Source: an uncultured Sutterella sp.
Lineage (GTDB): Bacteria; Pseudomonadota; Gammaproteobacteria; Burkholderiales; Burkholderiaceae_F
Direction of reading: 5' to 3'
DNA length: 34,715 bases
Assembly: GCA_900552915.1 (NCBI GenBank)
Contig: USBS01000007.1
Coordinates: forward strand, 1-34,715
The number at the start of each line of letters is the position of its first letter. Position 1 is the first letter of the stretch. Positions 18,185 to 26,494 of the stretch are shown one piece after another. The position numbers and the translations under genes are program-made. The notes under the pieces were generated by a model, which saw only the letters and a program-made list of their open reading frames with translations, was not told where the DNA came from and made no database searches.

Positions 18185-19639
18185 ATGCGTAAAACATTCT
18201 GTCTTTTGCCTTTGGCTTCGGCCCTTCTGCTTTCGGGCTGCATTTCGCTTGCGCCCGATTTCGAGCGGCCCGAAGCGCCCGTCGAGCAGGCCTGGCCGCA
18301 GAACGAAGCCACGCAAAGTGCGGTGCTTCTTACGGAAGGACTGCAGAAGTGGAGCGAATTCTTCACCGACGATCGCTTGAAGAAGCTCATCGAGCTGGGG
18401 CTGCAGAACAACCGCAGTCTGCGTTCGGCCTTCTATTCGGTCGAGCAGGCTCGTGCGCAGTACAGCGTGAGCCGTGCCGAACTGTTGCCGTCGGTGGCTC
18501 TGCAGGCTGAGGAAACGGCCGGCCGTACGCCGGCTTCTACAAGCAGCGGACGCCGCGACATAACCTCGCACACCTATTCGGCAACCGCTGCCATGGCTTC
18601 CTACGAGCTTGATCTGTTCGGGCGCGTGCGCAACCAGAACGAACAGGCTTTGCAGGCCTACTTCCAAACTCAGGCCGCACAGCGTACGGCGCAGATGACG
18701 GTGATCACCGAAATCGCGCAGACGTGGTTGGCGCTCGGCGCCTCCAAGGATCTCCTGAAATTGGCGCAGGAGACGTACGAAAGTCAGTCCGAAAGCCTCA
18801 AGCTGATTCAGCAGAGCTACGACCTGGGTGCCTCGAGCATGCTCGAAGTGCAGCAGGCATTGCAAACGGTGGCAACGGCTAAGGCCGCGCAGGTGCAGGC
18901 TTTGCGATCGGTGTCGCAGTACCGCAATGCACTGGCCACGCTGGTCGGAACACAGTTTCCGACCGAACTGGAGCCCGAAGGCCTCAAGATGGACGTGACA
19001 AAGACTCAGGTGTCGGTCGCTTCCGGCATTCCGAGCGAAGTGCTTCTGGCGCGCCCGGACATCGCTGCGGCCGAAGCCGTGCTGCGCTCGGCCAACGCCA
19101 ACATCGGCGTGGCGCGCGCCGCGTTCTTCCCGAGCATTTCGCTTACGGGTTATGCCGGTGCAATGTCCACCGAGATGAATGAGCTCTTTAACGGCGGCAC
19201 GCATACCTGGAGTTTCGTGCCCAACATCACGCTGCCGATCTTTACGGGCGGAGCCAACATTGCCAATCTGCGTGCGGCCAAGGCCAATCAGAAGAAGGCG
19301 ATTGCCGACTATGAACTGGCCATTCAGACTGCTTTCCAAGAAGTGGCCGATGCGTTGGCGACCGAAGGAACGGTGAGCCAGGAGCTTGCCGCACAGCAGC
19401 AGCTTGCGGATGCAACGGCCGAAACGTTCCGCCTCAGTCAGGAGCGCTACAAGAATGGTGCCGACAGCTATTTGGAAGTGCTCGACAGTCAGCGCGCCAA
19501 TTTCTCGGCGCAGCAGGCCGTGATCAGCGCGCAGCTTTCACGCGCGGCCAGCCTTGTGACCCTCTATAAGGTTCTGGGCGGCGGCTCGCAGCTTGAACCC
19601 GAAGAGCCGGCTGCAGTGCAGACGGCTGACGCAAAATGA
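18185..19639 (+). CDS. RND efflux outer-membrane factor (OprM/NodT-family lipoprotein)
   Basis: The outer-membrane channel of the pump. The protein has 484 residues with lipobox LLSGC, so Cys19 is the predicted lipidated residue. The two OEP repeats are visible: an N-terminal half with LIELGLQNNRSLRSAFYSVE and YELDLFGRVRNQNEQALQAY, and a C-terminal half with VLLARPDIAAAEAVLRSANA and ISLTGYAGAMS. I chose ATG at 18185 over ATG at 18173: GAGGA (18175-18179) lies 5 bases before it and it gives a clean signal peptide. The stop overlaps the TetR gene start in ATGA, which suggests translational coupling. Confidence 0.94.
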   Translation: MRKTFCLLPLASALLLSGCISLAPDFERPEAPVEQAWPQNEATQSAVLLTEGLQKWSEFFTDDRLKKLIELGLQNNRSLRSAFYSVEQARAQYSVSRAELLPSVALQAEETAGRTPASTSSGRRDITSHTYSATAAMASYELDLFGRVRNQNEQALQAYFQTQAAQRTAQMTVITEIAQTWLALGASKDLLKLAQETYESQSESLKLIQQSYDLGASSMLEVQQALQTVATAKAAQVQALRSVSQYRNALATLVGTQFPTELEPEGLKMDVTKTQVSVASGIPSEVLLARPDIAAAEAVLRSANANIGVARAAFFPSISLTGYAGAMSTEMNELFNGGTHTWSFVPNITLPIFTGGANIANLRAAKANQKKAIADYELAIQTAFQEVADALATEGTVSQELAAQQQLADATAETFRLSQERYKNGADSYLEVLDSQRANFSAQQAVISAQLSRAASLVTLYKVLGGGSQLEPEEPAAVQTADAK

Positions 19640-20205
19640 GCGCGGGTGCTACGTGCGGCGGACTGCGTGAGCAGATCCTGTCGGCAGCGGGCGAATGTTT
19701 TCGCAACCGCGGCTTCAAGGCGACGACCATGCACGAAATCGCCAAGCGCGCCGGTATGAGCGTGGGCAACCTTTACAACTACTTTGACGGAAAGGATGCC
19801 ATCGTCGATGAGCTTGCCAAACGCGAAATCGGGCGTTTGGCAAGCGAAGTCGATGCGGTCGTCAACGGACGAATGTCGGTTGAGGAACAGCGGGATCAGT
19901 TTTTTGAGATGCTGCTTCGGCAACTGACCATCGAGCGGGCTCGCGTCAATGTGGAGCTCTACGAAGAGGCGACGAGAAGCGATCGTCTGGGACAGATTCT
20001 CAGAAGCAGCGATAAGCAGGTTCGTACGCTTATCAAAGAAATGTACCGCAGCCGCGCCGGTGCGGGCCTGTCCGAAGAAGCGCTTGAAGCGAAGGTCGAA
20101 ATGGCCATTGCTTTGTGCGACGGCTTGGCGTTTCGTCTGATTGCCAATCCGACGATTGACCGGGAGCGTATTGCGCGTGCCATAGCCGACGTCATCGTGC
20201 GCTGA
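19636..20205 (+). CDS. TetR/AcrR-family transcriptional regulator
   Basis: A DNA-binding repressor of 189 residues. The helix-turn-helix spans about residues 9-55 (ILSAAGECFRNRGFKATTMH, then EIAKRAGMSVGNLYNYFDGK). The C-terminal ligand-binding domain is variable, as usual. The gene is the last in the efflux operon and overlaps its neighbour by four bases (ATGA). This position implies that it is made with the pump. It probably represses the operon by binding the palindromes at 13605-13644, so the circuit would be autoregulated. That link is inference. Confidence 0.92.
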   Translation: MSAGATCGGLREQILSAAGECFRNRGFKATTMHEIAKRAGMSVGNLYNYFDGKDAIVDELAKREIGRLASEVDAVVNGRMSVEEQRDQFFEMLLRQLTIERARVNVELYEEATRSDRLGQILRSSDKQVRTLIKEMYRSRAGAGLSEEALEAKVEMAIALCDGLAFRLIANPTIDRERIARAIADVIVR

Positions 20206-20243
20206 TTTTCCTCGAAGGAAGAGTCGCTTCGGCTGTGGTTCTA

Positions 20244-20279
20244 AAGCATTTTCCTTGCGAGAAAATGCTTGGATTTTTT
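20244..20279 (+). terminator. First terminator after the efflux operon
   Basis: AAGCATTTTC (20244-20253) pairs with GAAAATGCTT (20261-20270), 10 bp with a 7-base loop. GGATTTTTT follows. It closes the efflux operon. Confidence 0.85.
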
Positions 20280-20287
20280 GATGGAAG

Positions 20288-20318
20288 GCACCGATATGTG
20301 AAAAATATCGGTGCTTTT
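20288..20318 (+). terminator. Second, tandem terminator before dctA
   Basis: GCACCGATAT (20288-20297) pairs perfectly with ATATCGGTGC (20305-20314), then TTTT. It lies 9 bases after the first terminator. Confidence 0.75.
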
Positions 20319-20369
20319 CCGTGCTCGGGACGTCGAAACCCGGGCGAGTTGAGAAAATAAACCCCGTCA

Positions 20370-20399
20370 GGCTCCGATGAACCCGCTTTCGTCGGAGCC
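20370..20399 (+). repeat. Leader hairpin of dctA
   Basis: GGCTCCGA (20370-20377) pairs with TCGGAGCC (20392-20399), 8 bp with a 14-base loop, then GTTTGGCG, so there is no T-run. It lies 30 bases before the dctA start and probably belongs to the dctA leader. Function unknown. Confidence 0.45.
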
Positions 20400-20429
20400 G
20401 TTTGGCGAAAGGACAACGGAATTTTTTCT

Positions 20430-21860
20430 ATGCACGAAACCCCCGAAAAGAAGAAGAGAACGCCGATCTATAAGGTCCTGTACTTCCAGGTGATTTGCGC
20501 CATCTTGATCGGTGTTTTGCTCGGGCACTTCATGCCGCACATCGGCGAAATGATGAAACCCTTCGGCGACGGCTTCATCAAGCTCATCAAGATGATCATT
20601 GCGCCCGTGATTTTCTGTACGGTCGTCACCGGCATTGCCGGCATGGAGGACATGAAGAAGGTCGGCAAGACGGGCGGTCTGGCGCTGCTCTACTTCGAAG
20701 TCGTCTCGACGATCGCTTTGATCGTGGGCCTCATCATCGTCAATGTTTTCCAGCCGGGCGCCGGCATGCATGTGGATCCGGCTTCGCTCGACAGCAATGC
20801 CGTGGCTGCCTACACGGGCCCCGGCAAGATGCAGGGCACGGTGGATTTCCTGCTGCACATCATTCCCTCGACTGTTGTGGGAGCCTTTGCCGAAGGCGAA
20901 ATTCTGCAGGTGTTGTTCTTCTCGCTTCTTTTCGGCTTTGCACTGCACAAGATGGGCGGACGCAATTCGCTTGTGTTTGAAATCATCGACAAGTCCTCCC
21001 GTGTGCTCTTCCAGATTGTCGGCATGATTATGCGCGTGGCGCCGCTGGGCGCTTTCGGCGCCATGGCTTTTACGATCGGCAAGTACGGTCTGGCCTCGCT
21101 GATTCCGCTGGCCGAACTCATGGGAACGTTTTATCTCACGTGCCTGCTCTTCATCTTCGTGGTGCTCGGACTCATCTGCCGTTGGCACGGCTTTTCCATT
21201 CTTCACTACATCATGTACATCAAGGAGGAGCTGCTGATTGTGCTCGGCACGAGTTCTTCCGAATCGGTGCTGCCGCGCATGATGGACAAGATGGAAAAGG
21301 CGGGCGTCACCAAGTCCGTAGTGGGGCTTGTGATTCCGACGGGTTATTCCTTCAATTTGGACGGTACCGCCATTTATCTCACGATGGCTGCGGTCTTTAT
21401 TGCACAGGCCTGCGACGTACAAATGACGCTTATGCAGCAGCTCACGCTTCTGGCGGTGCTTCTGCTCACCAGTAAGGGCGCGGCGGGCGTCACCGGTTCG
21501 GGCTTCATTGTGTTGGCGGCTACGCTTTCGGCTGTGGGACACGTGCCGGTCGCGGGGCTTGCACTCATTCTCGGCATCGATCGATTCATGTCGGAAGCCC
21601 GCGCCATCACCAACATGATCGGCAACGGTATCGCCTGCGTCGTTGTGGGCCATTGGCTCAAGGAAGTCGACAATGACAAACTGAAAGGTACGTTGGGATC
21701 GTACGTTCCCAAAGAGATGAAAAACGCGGAGGATGACGTTCGGGACGACCCGGAAACACTGGGGGTTCCCGCCGACATTCATCGGCGCGCCGAACATCTC
21801 GACGAGACGCACTACGCGCAGGAACACAATCTCAACTCAGTGGAAAAAGCCAAACCGTAG
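20430..21860 (+). CDS. dctA: C4-dicarboxylate transporter DctA
   Basis: A cation-coupled symporter of fumarate, succinate and malate in the inner membrane (DAACS family). The protein has 476 residues. It begins with [20 protein letters not shown] and then [20 protein letters not shown] and [17 protein letters not shown], a DctA-specific block. The ligand-binding core is present: [35 protein letters not shown] and [20 protein letters not shown]. The C-terminal ~45 residues are charged and not conserved. A good ribosome site is not obvious (CGGAATTTTTTCT). The gene stands alone, with no adjacent dctBD-type sensor, between tandem terminators. Confidence 0.95.
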   Translation: MHETPEKKKRTPIYKVLYFQVICAILIGVLLGHFMPHIGEMMKPFGDGFIKLIKMIIAPVIFCTVVTGIAGMEDMKKVGKTGGLALLYFEVVSTIALIVGLIIVNVFQPGAGMHVDPASLDSNAVAAYTGPGKMQGTVDFLLHIIPSTVVGAFAEGEILQVLFFSLLFGFALHKMGGRNSLVFEIIDKSSRVLFQIVGMIMRVAPLGAFGAMAFTIGKYGLASLIPLAELMGTFYLTCLLFIFVVLGLICRWHGFSILHYIMYIKEELLIVLGTSSSESVLPRMMDKMEKAGVTKSVVGLVIPTGYSFNLDGTAIYLTMAAVFIAQACDVQMTLMQQLTLLAVLLLTSKGAAGVTGSGFIVLAATLSAVGHVPVAGLALILGIDRFMSEARAITNMIGNGIACVVVGHWLKEVDNDKLKGTLGSYVPKEMKNAEDDVRDDPETLGVPADIHRRAEHLDETHYAQEHNLNSVEKAKP

Positions 21861-21876
21861 TTTTCGGTGCTTTTTC
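21843..21876 (+). terminator. Hairpin over the dctA stop
   Basis: GAAAAAGC (21843-21850) pairs with GCTTTTTC (21869-21876), enclosing ACCG/CGGT, and the dctA stop lies in the loop. The U-rich descending arm suggests termination. Confidence 0.55.
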
Positions 21877-21890
21877 AACTGTCCGGAAAG

Positions 21891-21919
21891 AGCCGCTCAT
21901 GCAGTCGGGCGGCTTTTTT
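21891..21919. terminator. Terminator between dctA and the convergent GNAT remnant
   Basis: AGCCGC (21891-21896) pairs with GCGGCT (21909-21914), followed by TTTTTT. The stop codon of the leftward GNAT gene lies at the edge of the hairpin (21897-21899). It may serve both strands, although the T-run favours the rightward dctA transcript. Confidence 0.75.
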
Positions 21920-22397
21920 GCATCCTGAAGTTTGCGATGTCGACGGTAAGAAGCTTGCCGTGGTGATGAAAGGAACGGCGTACGACGTTGTCGGATGCGA
22001 CGGCGTAGCCGTGTCGCTCGAAAAAGGAACGAGCCGTAAGGCTAGCAAAGACGGTAAGCGACGAAACGTTGTCGGCAACGGCGGCTTCGAGTTTTGTGAG
22101 CAACGCCGAGCCGATGCCTTTGCTCTGATGATCGGGATGAACGAAAAGACGGTCGATGAGACCCGTTTGTGCATCGCAGTCGGCAAAGCCTACAAGTTCG
22201 CCCGCACGACCGACGGCGACCCAGGCTGCTTTCTCATGAAAGCTTGCCGATCAAGCGGCCGGATCGACGTCTTCCTCGCGCAGCCAAGCGGCGATTTCCA
22301 GAGGAGTGTAGTCGTGTGCGTTGACCGTTTTGACTGTGTATCGGAAGAGTTCGAGCACAGCGGCGGAGTCGGCGGGCGTGTAGGGACGGATGAGCAT
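21897..22397 (-). pseudogene. GNAT N-acetyltransferase with an in-frame TGA
   Basis: The leftward reading frame has 166 sense positions. It begins MLIRPYTPADSAAVLELFRY and ends with VVRRSFHHHGKLLTVDIANF and MQKSRPTA. The acetyl-CoA motif LIDRLFVHPDHQSKGIGSAL and LTVFASLTARSFFERHGYAV are clear GNAT features. Codon 49 is TGA (22253-22251), between VDPAA and SASFHEKAAWVAV, where a Trp (TGG) would be natural. Only one base separates the two. The start lies just 20 bases after the degP terminator T-run, which leaves little room for a promoter, and no ribosome site is clear. Most likely a recent pseudogene or a sequencing error. No frameshift is visible and the downstream part is otherwise intact. 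Confidence 0.8.
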
Positions 22398-22416
22398 GGT
22401 CGGTACGGCTGAACGG

Positions 22417-22451
22417 AAAAACGGCAGCGTCGGGAAAGACCGCCGCTGCCG
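22417..22451 (-). terminator. Terminator of the degP gene
   Basis: On the minus strand CGGCAGCG (22451-22444) pairs with CGCTGCCG (22429-22422), followed by TTTTT (22421-22417). It ends leftward transcription of degP before the GNAT remnant. Confidence 0.85.
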
Positions 22452-22479
22452 CTCAAAAGAAAGATAAAACGGGGCGCCG

Positions 22480-23907
22480 TTACTTCAGGCGAACCGGGAT
22501 GAAGATGCGGCCGTCGCGGCGCTGGACGAGAACACGCAGATTCTTGTTCTTTTCCAGAACCTTGGCGAGATCTTCGGTCTTCTTGATCTTGACGCCGTTC
22601 ACGTTGACGATGATGTCGCCTTCGCGGATGCCGGCCTTGCGGGCGGCGCCGGTGGATTCGGTTACGAGAAGCCCTTCGGTTTCGGCCTTGGCCTGTTCTT
22701 CGGCGTTGAGCGGACGGACCGTTACGCCGAGCTTGTTGGCGGCGGCCGTCTTGGCTGCGCCCGGAGTGGTGCTTTCGTTCGTGGCTTCTTCAACCTTGAC
22801 ATTGATCGTCATGTCTTTGCCGTTGCGGATCACGGAAAGTTTGGCGGTCGAGCCCGGAGCCATGCTGCCGATGATGACGGGCATGTCGACGCTGTCGTCA
22901 ATTTCCTTGCCGTTGACGGCCGTGATGATGTCGCCTTCCTGCAGGCCGGCCTTGGCAGCAGGCCCGTCCTTTTCAAGCTGAGCAACGATGGCGCCCTTCG
23001 GTGTCTTCAGGCCGAAGCTCTCGGCAAGATCCTGCGTCACGCTCTGAATGACGACGCCGATGCGGCCGCGCGTCACTTTGCCGTGCTGCACGAGCTGATC
23101 CTTGATCTGCATGGCGAGGTTGCTCGGGATGGCAAACGAAAGCCCCATGAAGCCGCCCGAAGTCGAGAAGATCTGCGAGTTGATGCCTACAACCTCGCCC
23201 TTCATGTTAAAGAGCGGACCGCCGGAGTTGCCCGGGTTGACAGCTACGTCGGTCTGAATGAAGGGAACATACTGATCGCTCGGAAGTTTGCGGCTCTTAG
23301 CGGAAACAATGCCTGCGGTCACGGTATTGTCGAGGCCGAAGGGGCTGCCGATAGCAGCCACCCATTCGCCGACCTTGAGTTCATCGCTGTTGCCCATCGT
23401 GAGATAAGGCAGATCCTTAGCATCGATTTTGACGACAGCAATGTCGGTCTTGGCGTCGGAGCCGAGAACCTTGCCCGTGAATTCGCGATTGTCGGTGAGG
23501 CGCACCTTGATTTCGTCGGCGCCGTCGACAACGTGGTGGTTGGTGAGAATCAGGCCGTCGGCGCTGATGATGAAGCCCGAACCCGTACCGCGGCGTTCCG
23601 GTTCCTGACGGGGGCCGCCGAAGGGGAAGGGAAAGCCGAAGCGGCGGAAGATTTCGGCGTGGCGTTCGTCAAAGCCGAACGGATCGACGTTTTCAATGAC
23701 GCGGGCTTCGCGCACGGTGGAGATGTTCACAACGCCCTTGCCGTACTTTTCGACGAGCTGCACGAAGTCGGGCAACTGGGTCGTGGCTACGGTTGCCTGC
23801 GGAGCGAGACCGGTAGCCGAAGCGGGGGCGCTCGAAAGAACAGCGCCGGAAAAGACGATGGCGGCCGCGGCAATCAGTGCGGCGGGCTTGAGCGTTTTGT
23901 TGAACAT
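22480..23907 (-). CDS. degP: DegP/HtrA-type periplasmic serine protease
   Basis: A trypsin-like protease and chaperone of the periplasm that degrades or refolds damaged envelope proteins. The protein has 475 residues. A signal peptide ends near ASA (about residue 31). The catalytic triad is visible: H125 in ILTNHHVVDGADE, D155 in KTDIAVVKID and S228 in DVAVNPGNSGGPLFN. Two PDZ domains follow (about 275-370 and 390-475), with RGRIGVVIQS and GLQEGDIITAVNGKEID in the first and GIREGDIIVNVNGVKI in the second. ATG at 23907 is chosen over a longer frame from 24027 because it gives a proper signal peptide; GGAG lies upstream. It is downstream of a two-component pair on the same strand, so envelope-stress control is plausible. 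DegP versus DegQ/MucD naming is not certain. Confidence 0.93.
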   Translation of the reverse strand: MFNKTLKPAALIAAAAIVFSGAVLSSAPASATGLAPQATVATTQLPDFVQLVEKYGKGVVNISTVREARVIENVDPFGFDERHAEIFRRFGFPFPFGGPRQEPERRGTGSGFIISADGLILTNHHVVDGADEIKVRLTDNREFTGKVLGSDAKTDIAVVKIDAKDLPYLTMGNSDELKVGEWVAAIGSPFGLDNTVTAGIVSAKSRKLPSDQYVPFIQTDVAVNPGNSGGPLFNMKGEVVGINSQIFSTSGGFMGLSFAIPSNLAMQIKDQLVQHGKVTRGRIGVVIQSVTQDLAESFGLKTPKGAIVAQLEKDGPAAKAGLQEGDIITAVNGKEIDDSVDMPVIIGSMAPGSTAKLSVIRNGKDMTINVKVEEATNESTTPGAAKTAAANKLGVTVRPLNAEEQAKAETEGLLVTESTGAARKAGIREGDIIVNVNGVKIKKTEDLAKVLEKNKNLRVLVQRRDGRIFIPVRLK

Positions 23908-24084
23908 TTGTCGATGTACTCCGATTTTGTTTTGTACTGCCGCAAGCAGAGGTACCGCTTTGATGACCGCGAGGGGATCGAAGAGGTGCGGGCGGGACCG
24001 CTTGCCGACATTTATTCGATGCGGCAAACAATAAAGGAAAAAGCGGTCGATGAACGCTATGAACTGTGGCCGCAGGGTTAAATT

Positions 24085-24130
24085 TGTAACAAGGAGCGCA
24101 GATCGCGAAAAATCGGCGCTCTTTGTTACA
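24085..24130 (-). terminator. Hairpin at the end of the two-component operon
   Basis: A 15-bp stem with one G-T pair: on the minus strand TGTAACAAAGAGCGC pairs with GCGCTCCTTGTTACA (24130-24116 with 24099-24085). The kinase stop lies in the first arm. The loop carries CGATTTTTCG, itself a short hairpin. The tail is AATTT, so it is a strong hairpin with a weak U-tract, and degP may have its own promoter beyond it. Confidence 0.65.
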
Positions 24131-25493
24131 GCTTTGCCGCCTGATTGGCGGTCGCAGCGAGCGGGAAGCGCACGGCAAACTGCGCCCCGAACCCTTCGGG
24201 CTCGCCGTCGTGCGCAGGGCGCACGAAACCGTCCTTAATCGAAATCGTGCCGTTGTGCATCTGAACGATGCGGCTGACGATCGCAAGCCCCAGGCCCGTG
24301 CCGGACACCTTGGTGCCGAGGGCGCGGTAGAAGCGCTCGAACACGCGGGTGCGCTCTTCGGGAGCAATCCCCGGACCGTTGTCGGTGACGGTGATAAGGG
24401 CGTGCTTTTCGCCGTCGTTTTTCACGGCCACTTCGATGCGTCCGCCTTCGGGCGTATAGCGAATGGCGTTGTCGGTGAGGTTGGTGATCATCAACCTCAC
24501 GGCGTCTTCCATCCCGATCATCGTGATGTCGGTGCAGTCCGCCGTAAGCGTGATGTGCTTGGCTTCGGCCGAAACGGCCAAATCCTCGACGGCCGAGCGG
24601 GCGGCTGTAGCGAGATTGAATTCGCTCATGGGCTTGTCGTGCGCGTCCGGATCCAACCGAGCGATGGTGAGCAGCTGCTCGACCAGGCGCGTGGCGCGTG
24701 CCACGCCCTCCTGCAGACGCGAAGCGTACTTAGCTCGCGTTTCGGGATCCTTGGCCCGAGCCAGAAGCTGCGACTGAAGCTTGATGGCGGCAAGCGGTGT
24801 TCTCAGTTCATGCGCTGCGTCAGAGGCAAAACGCTGCTGTGCGTTGAGCGAATCACCCAATCGGGCCATGAGGGAGTTGATGGCGTCCACCAGGCTTTTG
24901 AGCTCAAAGGGGAGTCCTTCGGTGTCGATCGGCGTCATGCTTGAAGGGCTGCGTTTGGCGACGGCACGGGCCGTACGATTCAGGGGCTGCAGCGCCTGAA
25001 CGATCACGAACCAAATGGCGATCGCCAGAAACGGAATCAGGATGAGCATCGGTTGCACGATGTTCATTGCCGAGGAAACGGCAAGCCGGTCGCGCACGTC
25101 GGTGGGCTGGGCCACCTGCACGATCTTCGTGCCGACCGTCGCGGTGTACTGGCGCCACGAAACGCCGGATTCGTCCTTGATGTCGCTGAAGCCTACTTGC
25201 TCGGCCAGGGGCAGAGCTTCTGTACGGCGCGACAGGTATACGCGGTTGGTGGAGGCGTCGTAGATCTGCACCAGAATGCGCATCTCGGGCGACTGCCCCA
25301 CGAGAATCGTGTGCTTGATGTCGTTGTCGCCGCGTTCGATCAGTTCAAGCGCCGTGTGGCGCAGCTGCTCGTCGAAGATTCCCGAAAGTTCCGCGCGCGT
25401 GGAGTGGTAAGTCGCCCACGAAGCGACGAGTCCTGCGACGACAAGAGCCGAAACGAGCGTGAGCACGATTCGGCTGCGGATGCTGGCGGCCAT
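24126..25493 (-). CDS. Two-component sensor histidine kinase (OmpR-type partner)
   Basis: A membrane sensor of 455 residues. TM1 is about residues 8-27 (RIVLTLVSALVVAGLVASWA), a periplasmic sensor region spans about 28-145, and TM2 is about 149-168 (MLILIPFLAIAIWFVIVQAL). A degenerate HAMP follows. The phosphoacceptor His228 is in ASDAAHELRTPLAAIKLQSQ. The ATP site has the N-box NLTDNAIRYTPEGG and DNGPGIAPEERTRVFERFYR, then GTGLGLAIV. The domain order and H-box are like QseC/PmrB kinases, but the signal cannot be told. The response regulator gene ends 6 bases upstream, so both form one operon. Confidence 0.95.
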   Translation of the reverse strand: MAASIRSRIVLTLVSALVVAGLVASWATYHSTRAELSGIFDEQLRHTALELIERGDNDIKHTILVGQSPEMRILVQIYDASTNRVYLSRRTEALPLAEQVGFSDIKDESGVSWRQYTATVGTKIVQVAQPTDVRDRLAVSSAMNIVQPMLILIPFLAIAIWFVIVQALQPLNRTARAVAKRSPSSMTPIDTEGLPFELKSLVDAINSLMARLGDSLNAQQRFASDAAHELRTPLAAIKLQSQLLARAKDPETRAKYASRLQEGVARATRLVEQLLTIARLDPDAHDKPMSEFNLATAARSAVEDLAVSAEAKHITLTADCTDITMIGMEDAVRLMITNLTDNAIRYTPEGGRIEVAVKNDGEKHALITVTDNGPGIAPEERTRVFERFYRALGTKVSGTGLGLAIVSRIVQMHNGTISIKDGFVRPAHDGEPEGFGAQFAVRFPLAATANQAAKL

Positions 25494-25499
25494 ATTCGA

Positions 25500-26156
25500 C
25501 TACGTTTCGAGCAGATAGCCCACGCCGCGCACGGTTTTGATGGCGCTGTCGGAGAGCTTCTTGCGCAGGTGATGGATGTGCACTTCGATCGTGTTGGAGC
25601 CCACGGCCGAATCCCAGTCGTAGAGCTTTTCTTCAAGCTGTCCGCGCGAGAGCACGACGCCGGCGCGGTCGGCCAAAGCTACCAAAAGTGCGTACTCCTT
25701 CGAGGAAAGCAGCACCGGTTCGCCGTTGTAGAAAACTTCGCGGGTTTCGGGCTTGATCAGCAGCTTGCCGCGCTCGATCGTCGGTTCGCTGCGGCCGGCG
25801 GAACGGCGCAGCAGGGCGCGGATGCGGGCGGAAAGTTCGTCGAGGTCGTAGGGCTTGATGAGATAGTCGTCGGCTCCGGCGTCAAGGCCTTTGACGCGGT
25901 CGGAGATCGTGTCGCGTGCCGTAGTGACAAGCACCGGCGTGTGGATGCGGCGCGAGCGGACCTCCTGCAGCACGCTGATGCCGTCTTTACCGGGCAAGCC
26001 GAGGTCCAGAATGACTAGTGAGAAAGGCGTGGTGCGCAGAGCGATAAGGGCGGAATTGCCGTCCTGCACCCAGTCGACGGCGTAGCCTTCGGCCTTAAGT
26101 CCGTCGACGACGCTTTCGCCGATCATTTGATCGTCTTCAACAACAAGGATTCGCAT
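25500..26156 (-). CDS. Two-component response regulator (OmpR/PhoB family)
   Basis: A transcription factor of 218 residues. The receiver domain has the acidic pair D8/D9, phospho-accepting D51 (LVILDLGLPGKDG) and a lysine in LIKPYDLDELSARI. The C-terminal winged helix runs from about 125 to 218, with LLSSKEYALLVALADRAGVV, then NTIEVHIHHLRKKL and IKTVRGVGYLLET. The sequence resembles QseB/PmrA-type regulators, but I do not assign a name. It is the first gene of the operon with the kinase. Its leader contains a terminator-like hairpin (26205-26226), so it may be subject to attenuation. Confidence 0.95.
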   Translation of the reverse strand: MRILVVEDDQMIGESVVDGLKAEGYAVDWVQDGNSALIALRTTPFSLVILDLGLPGKDGISVLQEVRSRRIHTPVLVTTARDTISDRVKGLDAGADDYLIKPYDLDELSARIRALLRRSAGRSEPTIERGKLLIKPETREVFYNGEPVLLSSKEYALLVALADRAGVVLSRGQLEEKLYDWDSAVGSNTIEVHIHHLRKKLSDSAIKTVRGVGYLLET

Positions 26157-26204
26157 TGTTTAGCTTTCAGGCGAATGCCTCGGCAGCGCATTTCTTGCAG
26201 ACGC

Positions 26205-26226
26205 AAAAAAGCACCGCTTCGGCGGT
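26205..26226 (-). terminator. Terminator-like hairpin in the leader of the response regulator
   Basis: On the minus strand ACCGC-CGAA-GCGGT (26226-26213) is followed two bases later by TTTTTT (26210-26205). The structure points toward the regulator gene and lies 49 bases before its start. It could attenuate the operon, or end a small upstream RNA from the divergent region. The hairpin is seen; the role is inference. Confidence 0.6.
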
Positions 26227-26243
26227 CAATGGTTTGCGGTCCA

Positions 26244-26269
26244 ATCATAACGCGAAAGGCCGTACGGCC
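26244..26269 (-). promoter_or_regulatory. Candidate promoter region of the response regulator
   Basis: The 338-base divergent gap 26157-26494 holds no gene. TATGAT on the minus strand (26249-26244) is a 5/6 -10 box without a good -35. Just upstream is the perfect 12-base palindrome GGCCGTACGGCC (26258-26269). Its core GCCGTACG recurs at 26372-26379. TTTGCAA is repeated at 26350 and 26363, a possible tandem regulator site. No start has been proven. Confidence 0.35.
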
Positions 26270-26302
26270 GCCTGCCGATAAGGAGCCGAATTCGGTGCAA
26301 AA

Positions 26303-26318
26303 CGTTTCACGAGAAACA
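26303..26318. promoter_or_regulatory. parS-like site
   Basis: CGTTTCACGAGAAACA matches the ParB-binding consensus TGTTTCACGTGAAACA at 14 of 16 positions (mismatches at positions 1 and 10). It is in the divergent spacer, not in a gene. ParB sites cluster near the origin, and the DnaA-box array lies about 21 kb away. It could also be chance or a decayed site. Confidence 0.4.
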
Positions 26319-26494
26319 TTTTTGAGGCCTATTTCGAACGAACGGAGGCTTTGCAATTCCGATTTGCAACAGCCGTACGCTAGATGAAAGACTTTTCGAT
26401 CGATGGTTCAAGACCTTGTAATAAAATCGAAAAATTAGCGCCTCAAAATACCGCCTATTATTTTTTCAATGCTACGTACTGAGGGAGAGAAAAA

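Noticed and set aside
15458..19339. A 1293-codon open frame on the minus strand, antisense to the RND pump and outer-membrane factor
   Set aside because: It is a His/Arg-rich shadow of the real genes with no domain or ribosome site.
22251..22253. In-frame TGA of the GNAT gene as selenocysteine or recoded stop
   Set aside because: GNAT enzymes have no Cys/Sec at this place, no following hairpin of SECIS type is seen, and other genes in the window use TGA as stop.
21867..22412. A 181-codon rightward open frame between dctA and degP
   Set aside because: It is antisense to the GNAT remnant, whose family motifs are clear on the minus strand.
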